Program-made: the position numbers and the translations under genes | Notes under the pieces: generated by a model | Seen by the model: only the letters and a program-made list of their open reading frames with translations | What the model was told of the DNA's origin: nothing | Databases searched by the model: none | Origin: Balneolaceae bacterium | Lineage (GTDB): Bacteria; Bacteroidota; Rhodothermia; Balneolales; Balneolaceae | Length of the DNA stretch: 64,000 bases | Direction of reading: 5' to 3' | Assembly (NCBI GenBank): GCA_009711805.1 | Contig: VEMX01000012.1 | Coordinates: forward strand, 62,001-126,000 | Shown here: positions 46,900 to 55,868 of the stretch, in pieces | How positions within the stretch are numbered: position 1 is the first letter of the stretch | Layout of the letters: every line of letters begins with the position of its first letter

Positions 46900-46943
46900 A
46901 TTGGGTGTAAATTCCAGCGTTCTTTTTAAATACATATTGCATT

Positions 46944-47062
46944 CTCATTACGAAAGGTGGAGGGATCAGGTCCTTTGAAGCCTTGGCAACCGTCCGGTTT
47001 AGCAGCCGGAGAAGGTGCTACATCCTGCTCAATGCGCGAAAGCCGGCATTGGGAAAGATGAG
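46944..47062 (+). promoter_or_regulatory. SAM-I (S-box) riboswitch aptamer
   Basis: P1 is CTCAT (46944-46948) with ATGAG (47058-47062). The conserved S-box core is present: GGTGGAGGGATCAGG, CCTTTGAAGCC, TTGGCAACC, AAGGTGCTACATCCTGC and GGAAAGATGAG. It binds S-adenosylmethionine and here precedes the CoA-binding/metY/metX/hom operon. An expression platform with a terminator follows (47088-47127). Confidence 0.95.
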
Positions 47063-47087
47063 TTCGATAAGATTTTGTTAACAGCAG

Positions 47088-47127
47088 AGCTTCTTTCGGA
47101 TTCATCACCGAAAGAAGCTTTTTTTGT
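47088..47127 (+). terminator. Expression-platform terminator of the SAM riboswitch
   Basis: Stem AGCTTCTTTCGG (47088-47099) and CCGAAAGAAGCT (47108-47119) followed by T-rich sequence, 15 bases before the first gene. High SAM should favour this hairpin and stop transcription. Confidence 0.92.
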
Positions 47128-47142
47128 TTAACGAAATCAATC

Positions 47143-47637
47143 ATGAAAGGAACATTTAACAACTGGTACACAACTAAGACACAGGCTACCGAAGAGCTGG
47201 CCAGGGAGAGCCGGGAGATTGAAACACTCCTTGAAAATATCCGGGCGATTGCCATTGTAGGTATCTCACGCAATCCACACCGCGACAGCCAGTATGTAGG
47301 TAAGTACCTGAAATCTGCCGGTTATAAAGTGGTACCCGTGAACCCTGCGGCCGATACCATCCTGGGAGAAAAAAGCTATCCCAACCTTCAAAGTATTCCT
47401 TTCTCCATTGATGTTGTTGATATTTTCCGCCGTCCTAAAGATATCCCTGCGGTCGTTGACGAAGCTCTTTCTATAAATCCCAAAGCCATTTGGCTGCAGC
47501 TGGGCACCGGAAGCCACCCCAAATTGCAAAAGAAAGTGGAATCAGCCGGCAGCCGGCTGATCCAGAAACGCTGCATTAAAGTAGACCATCAGTTTTTAAT
47601 ACGACCAAAAAATCAACCATCTAAACTCGCTCAATAA
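47143..47637 (+). CDS. CoA-binding (YccU-like) protein in the met operon
   Basis: 164 residues. After a 35-residue helical N-terminus comes the Rossmann-type CoA_binding fold: IAIVGISRNPHRDSQYVGKYL, GYKVVPVNPAADTILGEKSYPNL, DVVDIFRRP, WLQLGTG. Family members bind CoA; their role is poorly known. It is the first gene behind the SAM riboswitch and directly precedes metY (6 nt gap), so a role linked to sulfur or acyl-CoA supply for methionine synthesis is likely but unproven. Confidence 0.88.
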   Translation: MKGTFNNWYTTKTQATEELARESREIETLLENIRAIAIVGISRNPHRDSQYVGKYLKSAGYKVVPVNPAADTILGEKSYPNLQSIPFSIDVVDIFRRPKDIPAVVDEALSINPKAIWLQLGTGSHPKLQKKVESAGSRLIQKRCIKVDHQFLIRPKNQPSKLAQ

Positions 47638-48972
<1,335 letters not shown>

Positions 48973-48996
48973 TCGTCCACTACTCAAACAAAAAAA

Positions 48997-49021
48997 GGGA
49001 GCGAGTTTAGGCCTCGCTCCC
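48997..49021 (-). terminator. Hairpin between metY and the OsmC gene, terminator-like only on the minus strand
   Basis: GGGAGCGAG (48997-49005) and CTCGCTCCC (49013-49021). On the plus strand no T run follows, so it should not stop the operon. On the minus strand it is followed by T7, a normal terminator form, which would stop antisense transcripts before metY. Alternatively it stabilises the upstream mRNA. Confidence 0.55.
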
Positions 49022-49082
49022 CCTCCTAACCATTTACAGAAAAACTGTAAACGATTCACTGAATTCTAAAAATATACATACT

Positions 49083-49619
49083 ATGAGTACTCTTACAACT
49101 CCCAAAAATAAAACTGACTTAAAACTGCAGGATTCTCTTGCCGGTGTTATCAATGCGGTAAAAGACAATCCTGACAATGCAGAAGCAGCCTTTTCTGTGA
49201 CCTCCCGCCTTGAAAAAGGATTCCATTCAACCATCAATACACGTGATTTTGAATTTATTTCGGATGAACCTGAGAGTCTGGGTGGAAAAAACGAAGGCCC
49301 CAATCCCATCGAATATGTACTGGGAGCGCTTGCCGCTTGCCAGGAAATTGTCATAAAGGCTCACGCCACACAGCTTGGTATAGAAGTTAAATCCGTGAAA
49401 GTGGATGCAACCGGTGATCTGGATCTGCATGGTTTCTTCAACTTGTCGAAAGCCCGTCCCGGATTTACTAATGTGAGATACCAAACTGTGATTGAAACCG
49501 AAGAAACCGACCCGGTTAAACTTCAAAAACTGAAAGACATCTCTCTTAAAAACTGCCCTGTTCTGGATGTAATCCAAAACCCGGTGCCCGTTACAGGAGA
49601 GGTTACGTACATCAATTAA
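49083..49619 (+). CDS. OsmC-family protein in the met operon
   Basis: 178 residues, longer than the OsmC at 6352. Family marks are NPIEYVLGALAACQEIVIKAHA with the first Cys, and KNCPVLDVIQNPVPVTGE with the second. This version resembles the YhfA-like/sulfur-associated branch rather than stress OsmC. Lying between metY and metX in a SAM-controlled operon, it may handle sulfane or persulfide chemistry, but this is inference. Followed by a hairpin with a short T run before metX. Confidence 0.87.
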   Translation: MSTLTTPKNKTDLKLQDSLAGVINAVKDNPDNAEAAFSVTSRLEKGFHSTINTRDFEFISDEPESLGGKNEGPNPIEYVLGALAACQEIVIKAHATQLGIEVKSVKVDATGDLDLHGFFNLSKARPGFTNVRYQTVIETEETDPVKLQKLKDISLKNCPVLDVIQNPVPVTGEVTYIN

Positions 49620-49627
49620 TAACTGCT

Positions 49628-49657
49628 GAAGCGGGGTTTAAGCTCCGCTTCTTTTTA
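49628..49657 (+). terminator. Internal (leaky) terminator between OsmC gene and metX
   Basis: Stem GAAGCGG (49628-49634) and CCGCTTC (49645-49651), then TTTTTAA. As metX starts only a few bases later and belongs functionally with metY, partial read-through is expected; it could lower metX-hom output relative to metY. Confidence 0.65.
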
Positions 49658-49663
49658 ATATAT

Positions 49664-50719
49664 ATGAACAAAGGAATTAACATAACAACCATTGACCGCC
49701 CCTGGACCACCGAGTCTGGCGCTACCTTTTCCTCGGTGGATATTGCCTGGAAAAGTTGGGGTACCCTCAACAAACAGCGGGATAATGTAATTTTGATCTG
49801 CCATGCCCTTACCGGACATGCCGCTGCCGATGAATGGTTCAGCGGATTGTTTGCAAAAAATGGCATATTGGATCCCGAAACCCAATTCATAATCTGCATC
49901 AATGCTCCCGGAAGTTGTTATGGATCAACAGGTCCCAAATCAATAAACCCTGAAACAGGCAAGCCTTATAAAGGCGATTTCCCTGAAATTACCATCCGGG
50001 ATATTGTTCACTTCCAACAGCTGCTGCTCGATCATCTGGATATTGAGTCTATTGAACTGGTAATTGGCGGTTCCATGGGAGGCATGAATGCCCTTGAGTT
50101 TACGCTGATAGATGAAAGAGTACAATCGGCCGCATTATTGGCTATGGGTAAATCTCACTCGCCATGGGCTATAGGAATCAGCCAGGCACAACGCCGTGCC
50201 ATTTATGCTGATCCAAACTGGAAGAATGGTTTTTATGATGATGAACACCCTCCGGAAGCCGGGCTTGCTGCGGCCCGCGAAATGGCGATGATTACCTATC
50301 GAACCCCTCAGAATTACGACCAAAAGTTTGGCCGTGACGTACATCCTGAAAAAGACATTTTCCAGGTAGAGTCTTACCTCGATTATCAGGGAGAAAAACT
50401 GGTAAAGCGGTTTGATGCAAATGCCTATGTAGTCCTTTCGAAAGCAATGGATTACCATGATGTATCCAGGGCACGAGGTTCTTTTGAAGAAGTACTTGGC
50501 TCTGTTCAGCAAGCTGTTCTAATCGTTGGCATTGAAAGTGACCTGCTCTACCCCATTAACGAACAGATAGAACTGGCCGAATTGATTCCAAACAGCACCT
50601 TTGCTCCTATTAAATCTCCCTATGGCCATGATGCATTCCTGATTGAATTCGAACAGATCAACGGCCACCTCAAACAATTTTATAAAACACATACCCAAAA
50701 AATTTCAACACAACTATGA
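49664..50719 (+). CDS. metX: Homoserine O-acetyltransferase
   Basis: Acyl transfer from acetyl-CoA to homoserine, giving the metY substrate. 351 residues of alpha/beta-hydrolase fold with nucleophile Ser137 in GGSMGGM, LTGHAAADEW, GSCYGSTGPKSINPETGKPY, Asp in GIESDLLYP and His in PYGHDAFL. Its last bases overlap the hom start (ATGA at 50716-50719). Confidence 0.96.
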   Translation: MNKGINITTIDRPWTTESGATFSSVDIAWKSWGTLNKQRDNVILICHALTGHAAADEWFSGLFAKNGILDPETQFIICINAPGSCYGSTGPKSINPETGKPYKGDFPEITIRDIVHFQQLLLDHLDIESIELVIGGSMGGMNALEFTLIDERVQSAALLAMGKSHSPWAIGISQAQRRAIYADPNWKNGFYDDEHPPEAGLAAAREMAMITYRTPQNYDQKFGRDVHPEKDIFQVESYLDYQGEKLVKRFDANAYVVLSKAMDYHDVSRARGSFEEVLGSVQQAVLIVGIESDLLYPINEQIELAELIPNSTFAPIKSPYGHDAFLIEFEQINGHLKQFYKTHTQKISTQL

Positions 50720-51813
50720 GCCTTTCACTCAAAAAGATAGATTCCGCTTTAGACTCCAAAATAACCAAAAAGAAAAAAATTCCTGTTTTTATAGCCGGTA
50801 TTGGAGCTGTTGGCGGTACACTGCTCTCGCAGATCCATGAGCTAAATCACCCCAAATATGACCTTGAAATACAGGGAGCATGCAACAGCTCATTTACCCA
50901 ATGGAATCCTGATTTCCATGAATTGTTAAACGACCACCGGATAGATGAAGGGGATCTCACCAATTGGGAAAAAATTCCTGAAAAGATCATCGACAAAAAC
51001 CCCGGCAACCTGATTTTTATTGATGCTACGGGAAGCGAAGTAGTTGCACGCCAATATGAAAATCTCCTCTCGCATGGTGTCCATATTGCCACACCAAGCA
51101 AAAGAGCGAACTCATTTGAACAAAGCTATTTCGAAAAGCTGAGCTTTCTCAATAATACAGACCGTGCATATTACCGCTATGAAACAGCCGTTGGCGCCGG
51201 ACTTCCCGTTATCAGTACCATTAACAACCTGCTTGACTCAGGTGATGAAGTTACAGAAATAGCAGGGGTGGTATCAGGAACCATGACGTATATTTTTACT
51301 CAGCTTCAGAATGGCCTTCCTTTCAGTCAGATTGTGAGAGAGGCTCGCGAAAAAGGATATTCTGAACCTGACCCCCGAGATGACCTGTCCGGAGAAGATG
51401 TAGCCCGTAAATTCCTCATCCTTGCCCGTACCTGTGGCTATACTTTTGAGAGGGATCAACTCCGAGTAGATACCCTGGTTCCCGAAAAACTTATCGAGCT
51501 GTCTACCCAGGATTTCCTGAACAAACTTCCCGAGTACGACGGCCACTGGAAAAACCGGAATACCAAAGCGTTGGTAAACAACAAAAAGCTCAGGTATGTG
51601 GGCCGGTTTACTCCGGAAGGTATCAGTGTTGGTATAGATCAGGTGAACGGCGACTCTCCGTTGGGCGGGCTAAGCGGAACAGATAACCTCATTCAAATTT
51701 ACACCAAACGATATAGCGAATCACCTATTACTATTCAGGGACCGGGTGCAGGTAAAGCTGTTACTGCCGCTGGTCTCTTGGGTGATATCATTAAAATAGC
51801 CGAAAAAATCTAA
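50716..51813 (+). CDS. hom: Homoserine dehydrogenase
   Basis: NAD(P)H reduction of aspartate semialdehyde to homoserine, supplying metX. 365 residues without an ACT or aspartokinase domain, similar to the dehydrogenase part of ThrA. Cofactor loop GIGAVGGTL (about 28-36), ETAVGAGLPVISTINNLL, GVVSGTMTYIF, and the catalytic YSEPDPRDDLSGEDVARK. Having hom under the same SAM control ties homoserine supply to methionine demand. Confidence 0.95.
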   Translation: MSLSLKKIDSALDSKITKKKKIPVFIAGIGAVGGTLLSQIHELNHPKYDLEIQGACNSSFTQWNPDFHELLNDHRIDEGDLTNWEKIPEKIIDKNPGNLIFIDATGSEVVARQYENLLSHGVHIATPSKRANSFEQSYFEKLSFLNNTDRAYYRYETAVGAGLPVISTINNLLDSGDEVTEIAGVVSGTMTYIFTQLQNGLPFSQIVREAREKGYSEPDPRDDLSGEDVARKFLILARTCGYTFERDQLRVDTLVPEKLIELSTQDFLNKLPEYDGHWKNRNTKALVNNKKLRYVGRFTPEGISVGIDQVNGDSPLGGLSGTDNLIQIYTKRYSESPITIQGPGAGKAVTAAGLLGDIIKIAEKI

Positions 51814-51845
51814 CTCTTTTTGTGGCCAAGGTCATAAGTCATCAG

Positions 51846-51919
51846 TAGCGCAGAGAAACTGCAGAGTATTCCGAAGTTCCACTCCTTCCATAAGCTCCGC
51901 AGACTCTGTGCTATTTTTT
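51846..51919 (+). terminator. Terminator of the met operon
   Basis: TAGCGCAGAG (51846-51855) pairs with CTCTGTGCTA (51904-51913), with an inner CTGCAGAG/CTCCGCAG pair, then T6. Confidence 0.8.
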
Positions 51920-51942
51920 GATTCCCTACCAGATTAGCTTAG

Positions 51943-52170
51943 CCCGGATTATTCACCAAGAAATTTAATCGTACGCAAGGCGAAGTGGAAATGGGAACGG
52001 AAGGGTACTGTGGTACCCTGAGTACCCCAATTTTCACTTGAACGCAGCGTACGGGGAAATTTCGTCGCCTAATCCGTACTTCAAAATTGGGCTATTACAT
52101 AAAGCAATTCAACGATAATATATTCAAGTATATAGATCGCCATTTTGCATCCATTCGTGAATAATTCGGC
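51943..52170 (+). mobile_element. 228-bp MITE, copy C
   Basis: Same element and orientation as copy B. Left end CCCGGATTATTCAC (51943-51956), right end GTGAATAATTCGGC (52157-52170). Flanked by perfect TTAG copies at 51939-51942 and 52171-52174. No transposase. The TTAA/TTAG targets resemble the YTAR sites used by some IS5-type transposases, which could mobilise it in trans. Confidence 0.92.
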
Positions 52171-52251
52171 TTAGTGGTGTTCCTCTTGTACTTTGGCCAA
52201 TCTGGTACTTTAGCTTTAATGCCTGCCAACTTGTATGATCGCATACTTGTT

Positions 52252-52420
52252 TTATTGTTTTTTGACTAACTCTGGCCCACTACCAGTACAAACTGCCTCA
52301 TAACCCCATTTGTCTGTAGCAGGCCTATTTCTCCCATTATCATACCATGTGGATGAACATCCACAACTGCAACCGCTAGACCAACAATGATCAACATCCC
52401 CTCCAATAATTGCACACCCC
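52252..52420 (-). pseudogene. Second half of the Cys-rich peptide gene, out of frame
   Basis: After the C7 tract at 52417-52423 (G7 on the coding strand) the next frame continues about 56 codons to the stop at 52252 and is again Cys-rich (HCWSSGCSCGCSS, later AVCTG). Deleting one G from the tract would join it to the first 52 codons at 52573 and give a single protein of about 107 residues. See the entry for 52391-52573. Confidence 0.6.
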
Positions 52421-52573
52421 CCCTGCACAATTCCCCTGGCAATATGCCGCAACTGCTTGTCTGCGAGCCATTACTTCACCTCCGTCAGTCGCAAAAAAGA
52501 AAATACCACTGAAAAAAAGTGAAAATACGAAGATCAAAATGGTACTTATTTTACTTATTCTTGTTTTTAACAT
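52391..52573 (-). CDS. Secreted Cys-rich peptide, truncated at a G7 tract
   Basis: 60 residues as read. A very strong Shine-Dalgarno (AAGGAGGAG) precedes the ATG at 52573 and it lies 18 nt after the propeller lipoprotein stop, same strand. The N-terminus is a signal/membrane segment (STILIFVFSLFFSGIFFF); then GGEVMARRQAVAAYCQGNCAGG, where the frame meets G7 and soon stops. The form (hydrophobic leader, small Cys-rich tail, partner 6-bladed propeller) recalls the NVEALA peptides of Bacteroides, although the NVEALA motif is replaced. Either a frameshift mutation, a phase-variable tract, or a sequencing error in G7. Confidence 0.6.
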   Translation of the reverse strand: MLKTRISKISTILIFVFSLFFSGIFFFATDGGEVMARRQAVAAYCQGNCAGGVCNYWRGC

Positions 52574-52591
52574 ATGCTCCTCCTTTTTTTA

Positions 52592-53668
52592 TTAGTTGAT
52601 TAATTCAAACTCATTCGCCAAGCTTCCGTTTCTTTGTATCTTTATTCTTCCACTCCTCTCATTCAGCCCGTTATAGATATACAAATAAGGCGAATGAATA
52701 CGTATATATTCTGCTCCAAATCCTTGCTGGCCATCCTTACTTTGGAGAAGCCAAGCTCCTGTTACTTCAAAATCTTCTAAATCAATGCAGTAAATAACAC
52801 CCGAAATAGAGATATATAAAAACTGATCATTGGAGGCCAGATCATTAAACAATACACGTACCATCTTGGTAACTCCTTTGTATTTGGAGGCTCCTGTGTA
52901 AAACTCTTCCATGTGTTCGCCCACCAATTCAATTACCCATCGTAATTCAAACTCTTCTGTAAAAGAAAATATATAAGGCAGTCCATCATACACCACATAC
53001 ACATTATCACCCTCCGAAGTACTTGTCTTAATATGATTTAGAGCCATAGGCTGGACTCCATACGGCAGAATCCGGGGCATAACTGACCGTACTTTCCTCA
53101 GTGGATATTCACTGGCATACACATCAAGAAGAAATTCATCATTGGTATCTGTCGGAATAAAAAAGTAGTTATCTGTTGCAGCAGCAGTTAAGGCATAAGA
53201 ATTAAAGTGTACCTCTTCAACTTCTCCTTTCTTATCCAAGGCCTCGTACAATACGGATCTTCCATTCCCCACATCATTTACGAACAACAGGCCATTACTT
53301 TCCATTATTCCCTGTACTTTTAAAAATTCATCGGGTCCTCTCCCCTTCCTTCCCAAACTATCAAGGAATGAGAAATTTTCATCCGTTATAAACAACCGCT
53401 GATTACGTGTATCGGTAAAGACTAACTTCCCATTAAACTTTTCTACATCCGTAAGTGCACCTACTTCCTGTATATAAGGCGTGGCGTTGGTATTTCGAAT
53501 AATCTTGTACCTGCCTTCACTCCTGAAATCTATAGGCACTTTTATGGTCTCTTCTGACAAGTAATCTAACCCTTTGGCATAATTTCGAACATCCTGTTTA
53601 TTTGCCGTACTACAACTCAGTCCAAGACAACACAGACAAATGCATACAAACAATCTCTTATAAATCAT
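52592..53668 (-). CDS. 6-bladed beta-propeller lipoprotein
   Basis: 358 residues with a lipobox near Cys19 (LGLSCS). The rest reads as a six-bladed propeller of the BF/DUF5128-like kind: EVGALTDVEKFNGKLVFTDTRNQRLFITD, SLGRKGRGPDEFLKVQGI, NDVGNGRSVLYE. AGGAGGG precedes the ATG. In Bacteroidota such proteins are often beside small leader-bearing peptides, as here. Ligand and function unknown. Confidence 0.82.
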   Translation of the reverse strand: MIYKRLFVCICLCCLGLSCSTANKQDVRNYAKGLDYLSEETIKVPIDFRSEGRYKIIRNTNATPYIQEVGALTDVEKFNGKLVFTDTRNQRLFITDENFSFLDSLGRKGRGPDEFLKVQGIMESNGLLFVNDVGNGRSVLYEALDKKGEVEEVHFNSYALTAAATDNYFFIPTDTNDEFLLDVYASEYPLRKVRSVMPRILPYGVQPMALNHIKTSTSEGDNVYVVYDGLPYIFSFTEEFELRWVIELVGEHMEEFYTGASKYKGVTKMVRVLFNDLASNDQFLYISISGVIYCIDLEDFEVTGAWLLQSKDGQQGFGAEYIRIHSPYLYIYNGLNERSGRIKIQRNGSLANEFELIN

Positions 53669-53885
53669 AACAAACCCTCCTAAAACGGTATTATTCCCAT
53701 TCCCGGTATATCATAAGTCTACAATAGTTATATGCGTTTAAAAAATCACTATCGAATTTTTACATAACTGAACAACGAAGCTCTTTAATTACAAACTCGA
53801 ACTCCTCACCTTTAAATATCTGATAGTTTAGTTTTGCCTATTTTTTCTATTTATTCTCTGAAACCGGTTTATCAAATGAAATCCC

Positions 53886-55022
53886 ATGAGTAAATTACTC
53901 GCATCGTTGCTGTTTATCTTTTTCTCCTATGCCCAAACTTCCCTGGCCCAACATACTAAACGTGCCAGAGATTACGGAGTAAAGCCTGGAATCTTAACTC
54001 CGGGTACTTTTAATGCCATCACCGATGTACAGGGAGTAAAAGTTGGACATAAAACCCTTATTAAGGGATTTGACATCCGAACCGGGGTTACGGTAATTCT
54101 TCCTCACTCTGGTGATATATTTACCAGCCGGGTGCCTGCAGCTGTATATGTGGGAAATGGTTTCGGAAAGGCCCTGGGATTCACACAAATAGAAGAGCTT
54201 GGAGAAATTGAAACGCCCATTGGCCTTACCAATACTCTGAGCATTCATACCGTAGCCAATGGCATTACTGATTATGTGTTGACTCAGCACCCAAACGTCC
54301 GGTCGGTAAACCCTGTAGTTGGAGAAACCAACGATGGATGGCTCAACGACATCCGTAGCAGAAATATAACAATGAGTGATGTACACGAGGCTATTGAGCA
54401 GGCATCCGGCGGAGCAGTGCCTGAGGGGAATGTAGGCGCCGGGACCGGAACCACCGCCCTGGGATTCAAGGGAGGCATCGGAACATCCTCACGGCTGCTC
54501 CCTGAAAATCGTGGCGGCTATACGGTTGGGGTACTGGTGCAATCCAATTTTGGCGGGGTCCTTTCTATTGATGGAGCTCCGGTTGGGGAAGAACTTGAAA
54601 ACCACTATATGGCCGGGGATATACCCTACCGGGTAGATGGCTCCATTATGATTGTGGTAGCAACAGATGCCCCGCTCTCTGACCGAAACCTGAAACGCCT
54701 GGCAAAACGAGCTTTTATGGGAGTGGCCCGAACCGGTGGATTTGCCTCGAACGGAAGCGGCGATTATGTGATTGCTTTTTCAACCCATGAAAAGGTACGG
54801 CGGAATATAAGAGACCGCTCCAAAACGCGGACCATCGAAGATTTAGCCAATAATTATATGAGTCCCCTCTTTCTCGCCGCAGTAGAAGCCACTGAGGAAG
54901 CAATCATCAATTCCCTTTTTGCTGCCCAAACTATGAACGGCCATAACGGCCATACTATGAAAGAGCTTCCGGTGCCCAACGTATTGAGGATTATGAAAAA
55001 GCATCGTTTGATTGAGAACTAA
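53886..55022 (+). CDS. P1 family peptidase (DmpA-like aminopeptidase)
   Basis: 378 residues with a signal peptide (cleavage near SLAQH). Self-processing Ntn-type fold: begins RARDYGVKPGILTPGTFNAITDVQGVKVGH; the autocleavage/nucleophile site is in KGGIGTSSRLLPE (Ser after Thr or Gly-Thr). Members are D-aminopeptidases or beta-peptidases acting on N-terminal residues. Exported, so periplasmic. Neighbours give no clue. Confidence 0.9.
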   Translation: MSKLLASLLFIFFSYAQTSLAQHTKRARDYGVKPGILTPGTFNAITDVQGVKVGHKTLIKGFDIRTGVTVILPHSGDIFTSRVPAAVYVGNGFGKALGFTQIEELGEIETPIGLTNTLSIHTVANGITDYVLTQHPNVRSVNPVVGETNDGWLNDIRSRNITMSDVHEAIEQASGGAVPEGNVGAGTGTTALGFKGGIGTSSRLLPENRGGYTVGVLVQSNFGGVLSIDGAPVGEELENHYMAGDIPYRVDGSIMIVVATDAPLSDRNLKRLAKRAFMGVARTGGFASNGSGDYVIAFSTHEKVRRNIRDRSKTRTIEDLANNYMSPLFLAAVEATEEAIINSLFAAQTMNGHNGHTMKELPVPNVLRIMKKHRLIEN

Positions 55023-55294
55023 TCCCTGACTTACCCCTGCTGACTGGGTACTTCACAATAAACTACCCCGAGACAGAACCATCGGGAAATTCTTTGATTA
55101 AAGTCTACCACTTTCTACCACCGCTTTTAAGCAGTCTCTCAAAATGAAGCTTTTGTACACCTTATATATATAGTCTGCCGCTAATTTCCCTATTCCCTCT
55201 CTTCTATGACCCATATTTATGCTCTTCCAATCAAGGCTTCGGGAAATTGTTTTTAACCACTTGCATTAAATTTTAACCTTCTGAAGAAAATTTC
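55023..55294. other. Intergenic region before the dcw promoter
   Basis: About 270 bp with no recognisable gene. No clear terminator for the P1 peptidase gene was placed. Confidence 0.4.
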
Positions 55295-55350
55295 TTGACA
55301 CGTAGTGGTTCTTTAAGGTACATTAGGGGGTGAAGTGGGAGATCGTGGGG
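55295..55350 (+). promoter_or_regulatory. dcw promoter and MraZ operator
   Basis: A promoter-like pair TTGACA (55295-55300) and TACATT (55319-55324). Just downstream are three G-rich boxes at 10-bp intervals: GGGGG (55326-55330), TGGGA (55336-55340) and TGGGG (55346-55350). TGGGN boxes spaced by five bases are the known binding site of MraZ, so this is autoregulation of the cluster by its first gene. Confidence 0.75.
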
Positions 55351-55400
55351 ATACCCTCTTTTCTAAGTACTTAGCAATCATAAATCGCAGAAGGTCTGTC

Positions 55401-55868
55401 GTGCCTAGCTTTAAAGGACAATACGAGCATAGTGTAGATGCCAAAGGGCGTGTAGCCTTTCCGGCCAAGATGCGTAAATCCCTCAATCCCTCCGCACAAG
55501 AACGCTTCACTATTGTGCGCGGTCAGGAGAAATGCCTCTATTTATACCCCGAAAATGAATGGGAAAATGTAGAAAAAAAATTATCCCGTATTAACAACTT
55601 CACAAAAAAAGGCCGATTGGCTAAACGAAACTTCCTGCGGTATGCAGAAGATCTGTCCCTCGACAAACAAAACAGGCTTGCACTCCCCTCCAGCCTTATG
55701 GAATATGCCGACATCTCTGAAAAAGCAGTATTTGTTGGTTTAAGTGAATACATAGAAGTATGGGATCCCCGCGTACTTGCTGAAATGGACGAAAACCTGG
55801 ATGAAGATACCTTCAATGCTACTTTTGAGCAGGTAATGAGCGTTGAAACGGAAATTACTGATGACTGA
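55401..55868 (+). CDS. mraZ: Transcriptional regulator MraZ
   Basis: AbrB-like DNA-binding regulator of the dcw cluster, 155 residues. Begins PSFKGQYEHSVDAKGRVAFPAKMRK (first SpoVT/AbrB half) with a second half SLDKQNRLALPSSLMEYA. The frame is open upstream to 55335, but that GTG lies inside the operator boxes; the GTG at 55401 is preferred because AGAAGG precedes it and the protein then has the normal family N-terminus. Its 3' end overlaps rsmH. Confidence 0.93.
   Translation: MPSFKGQYEHSVDAKGRVAFPAKMRKSLNPSAQERFTIVRGQEKCLYLYPENEWENVEKKLSRINNFTKKGRLAKRNFLRYAEDLSLDKQNRLALPSSLMEYADISEKAVFVGLSEYIEVWDPRVLAEMDENLDEDTFNATFEQVMSVETEITDD

Noticed and set aside
55335-55400. Upstream GTG start and 22-codon extension of mraZ
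   Set aside because: It lies in the MraZ operator and adds no conserved sequence; GTG 55401 has a Shine-Dalgarno sequence and the normal N-terminus.
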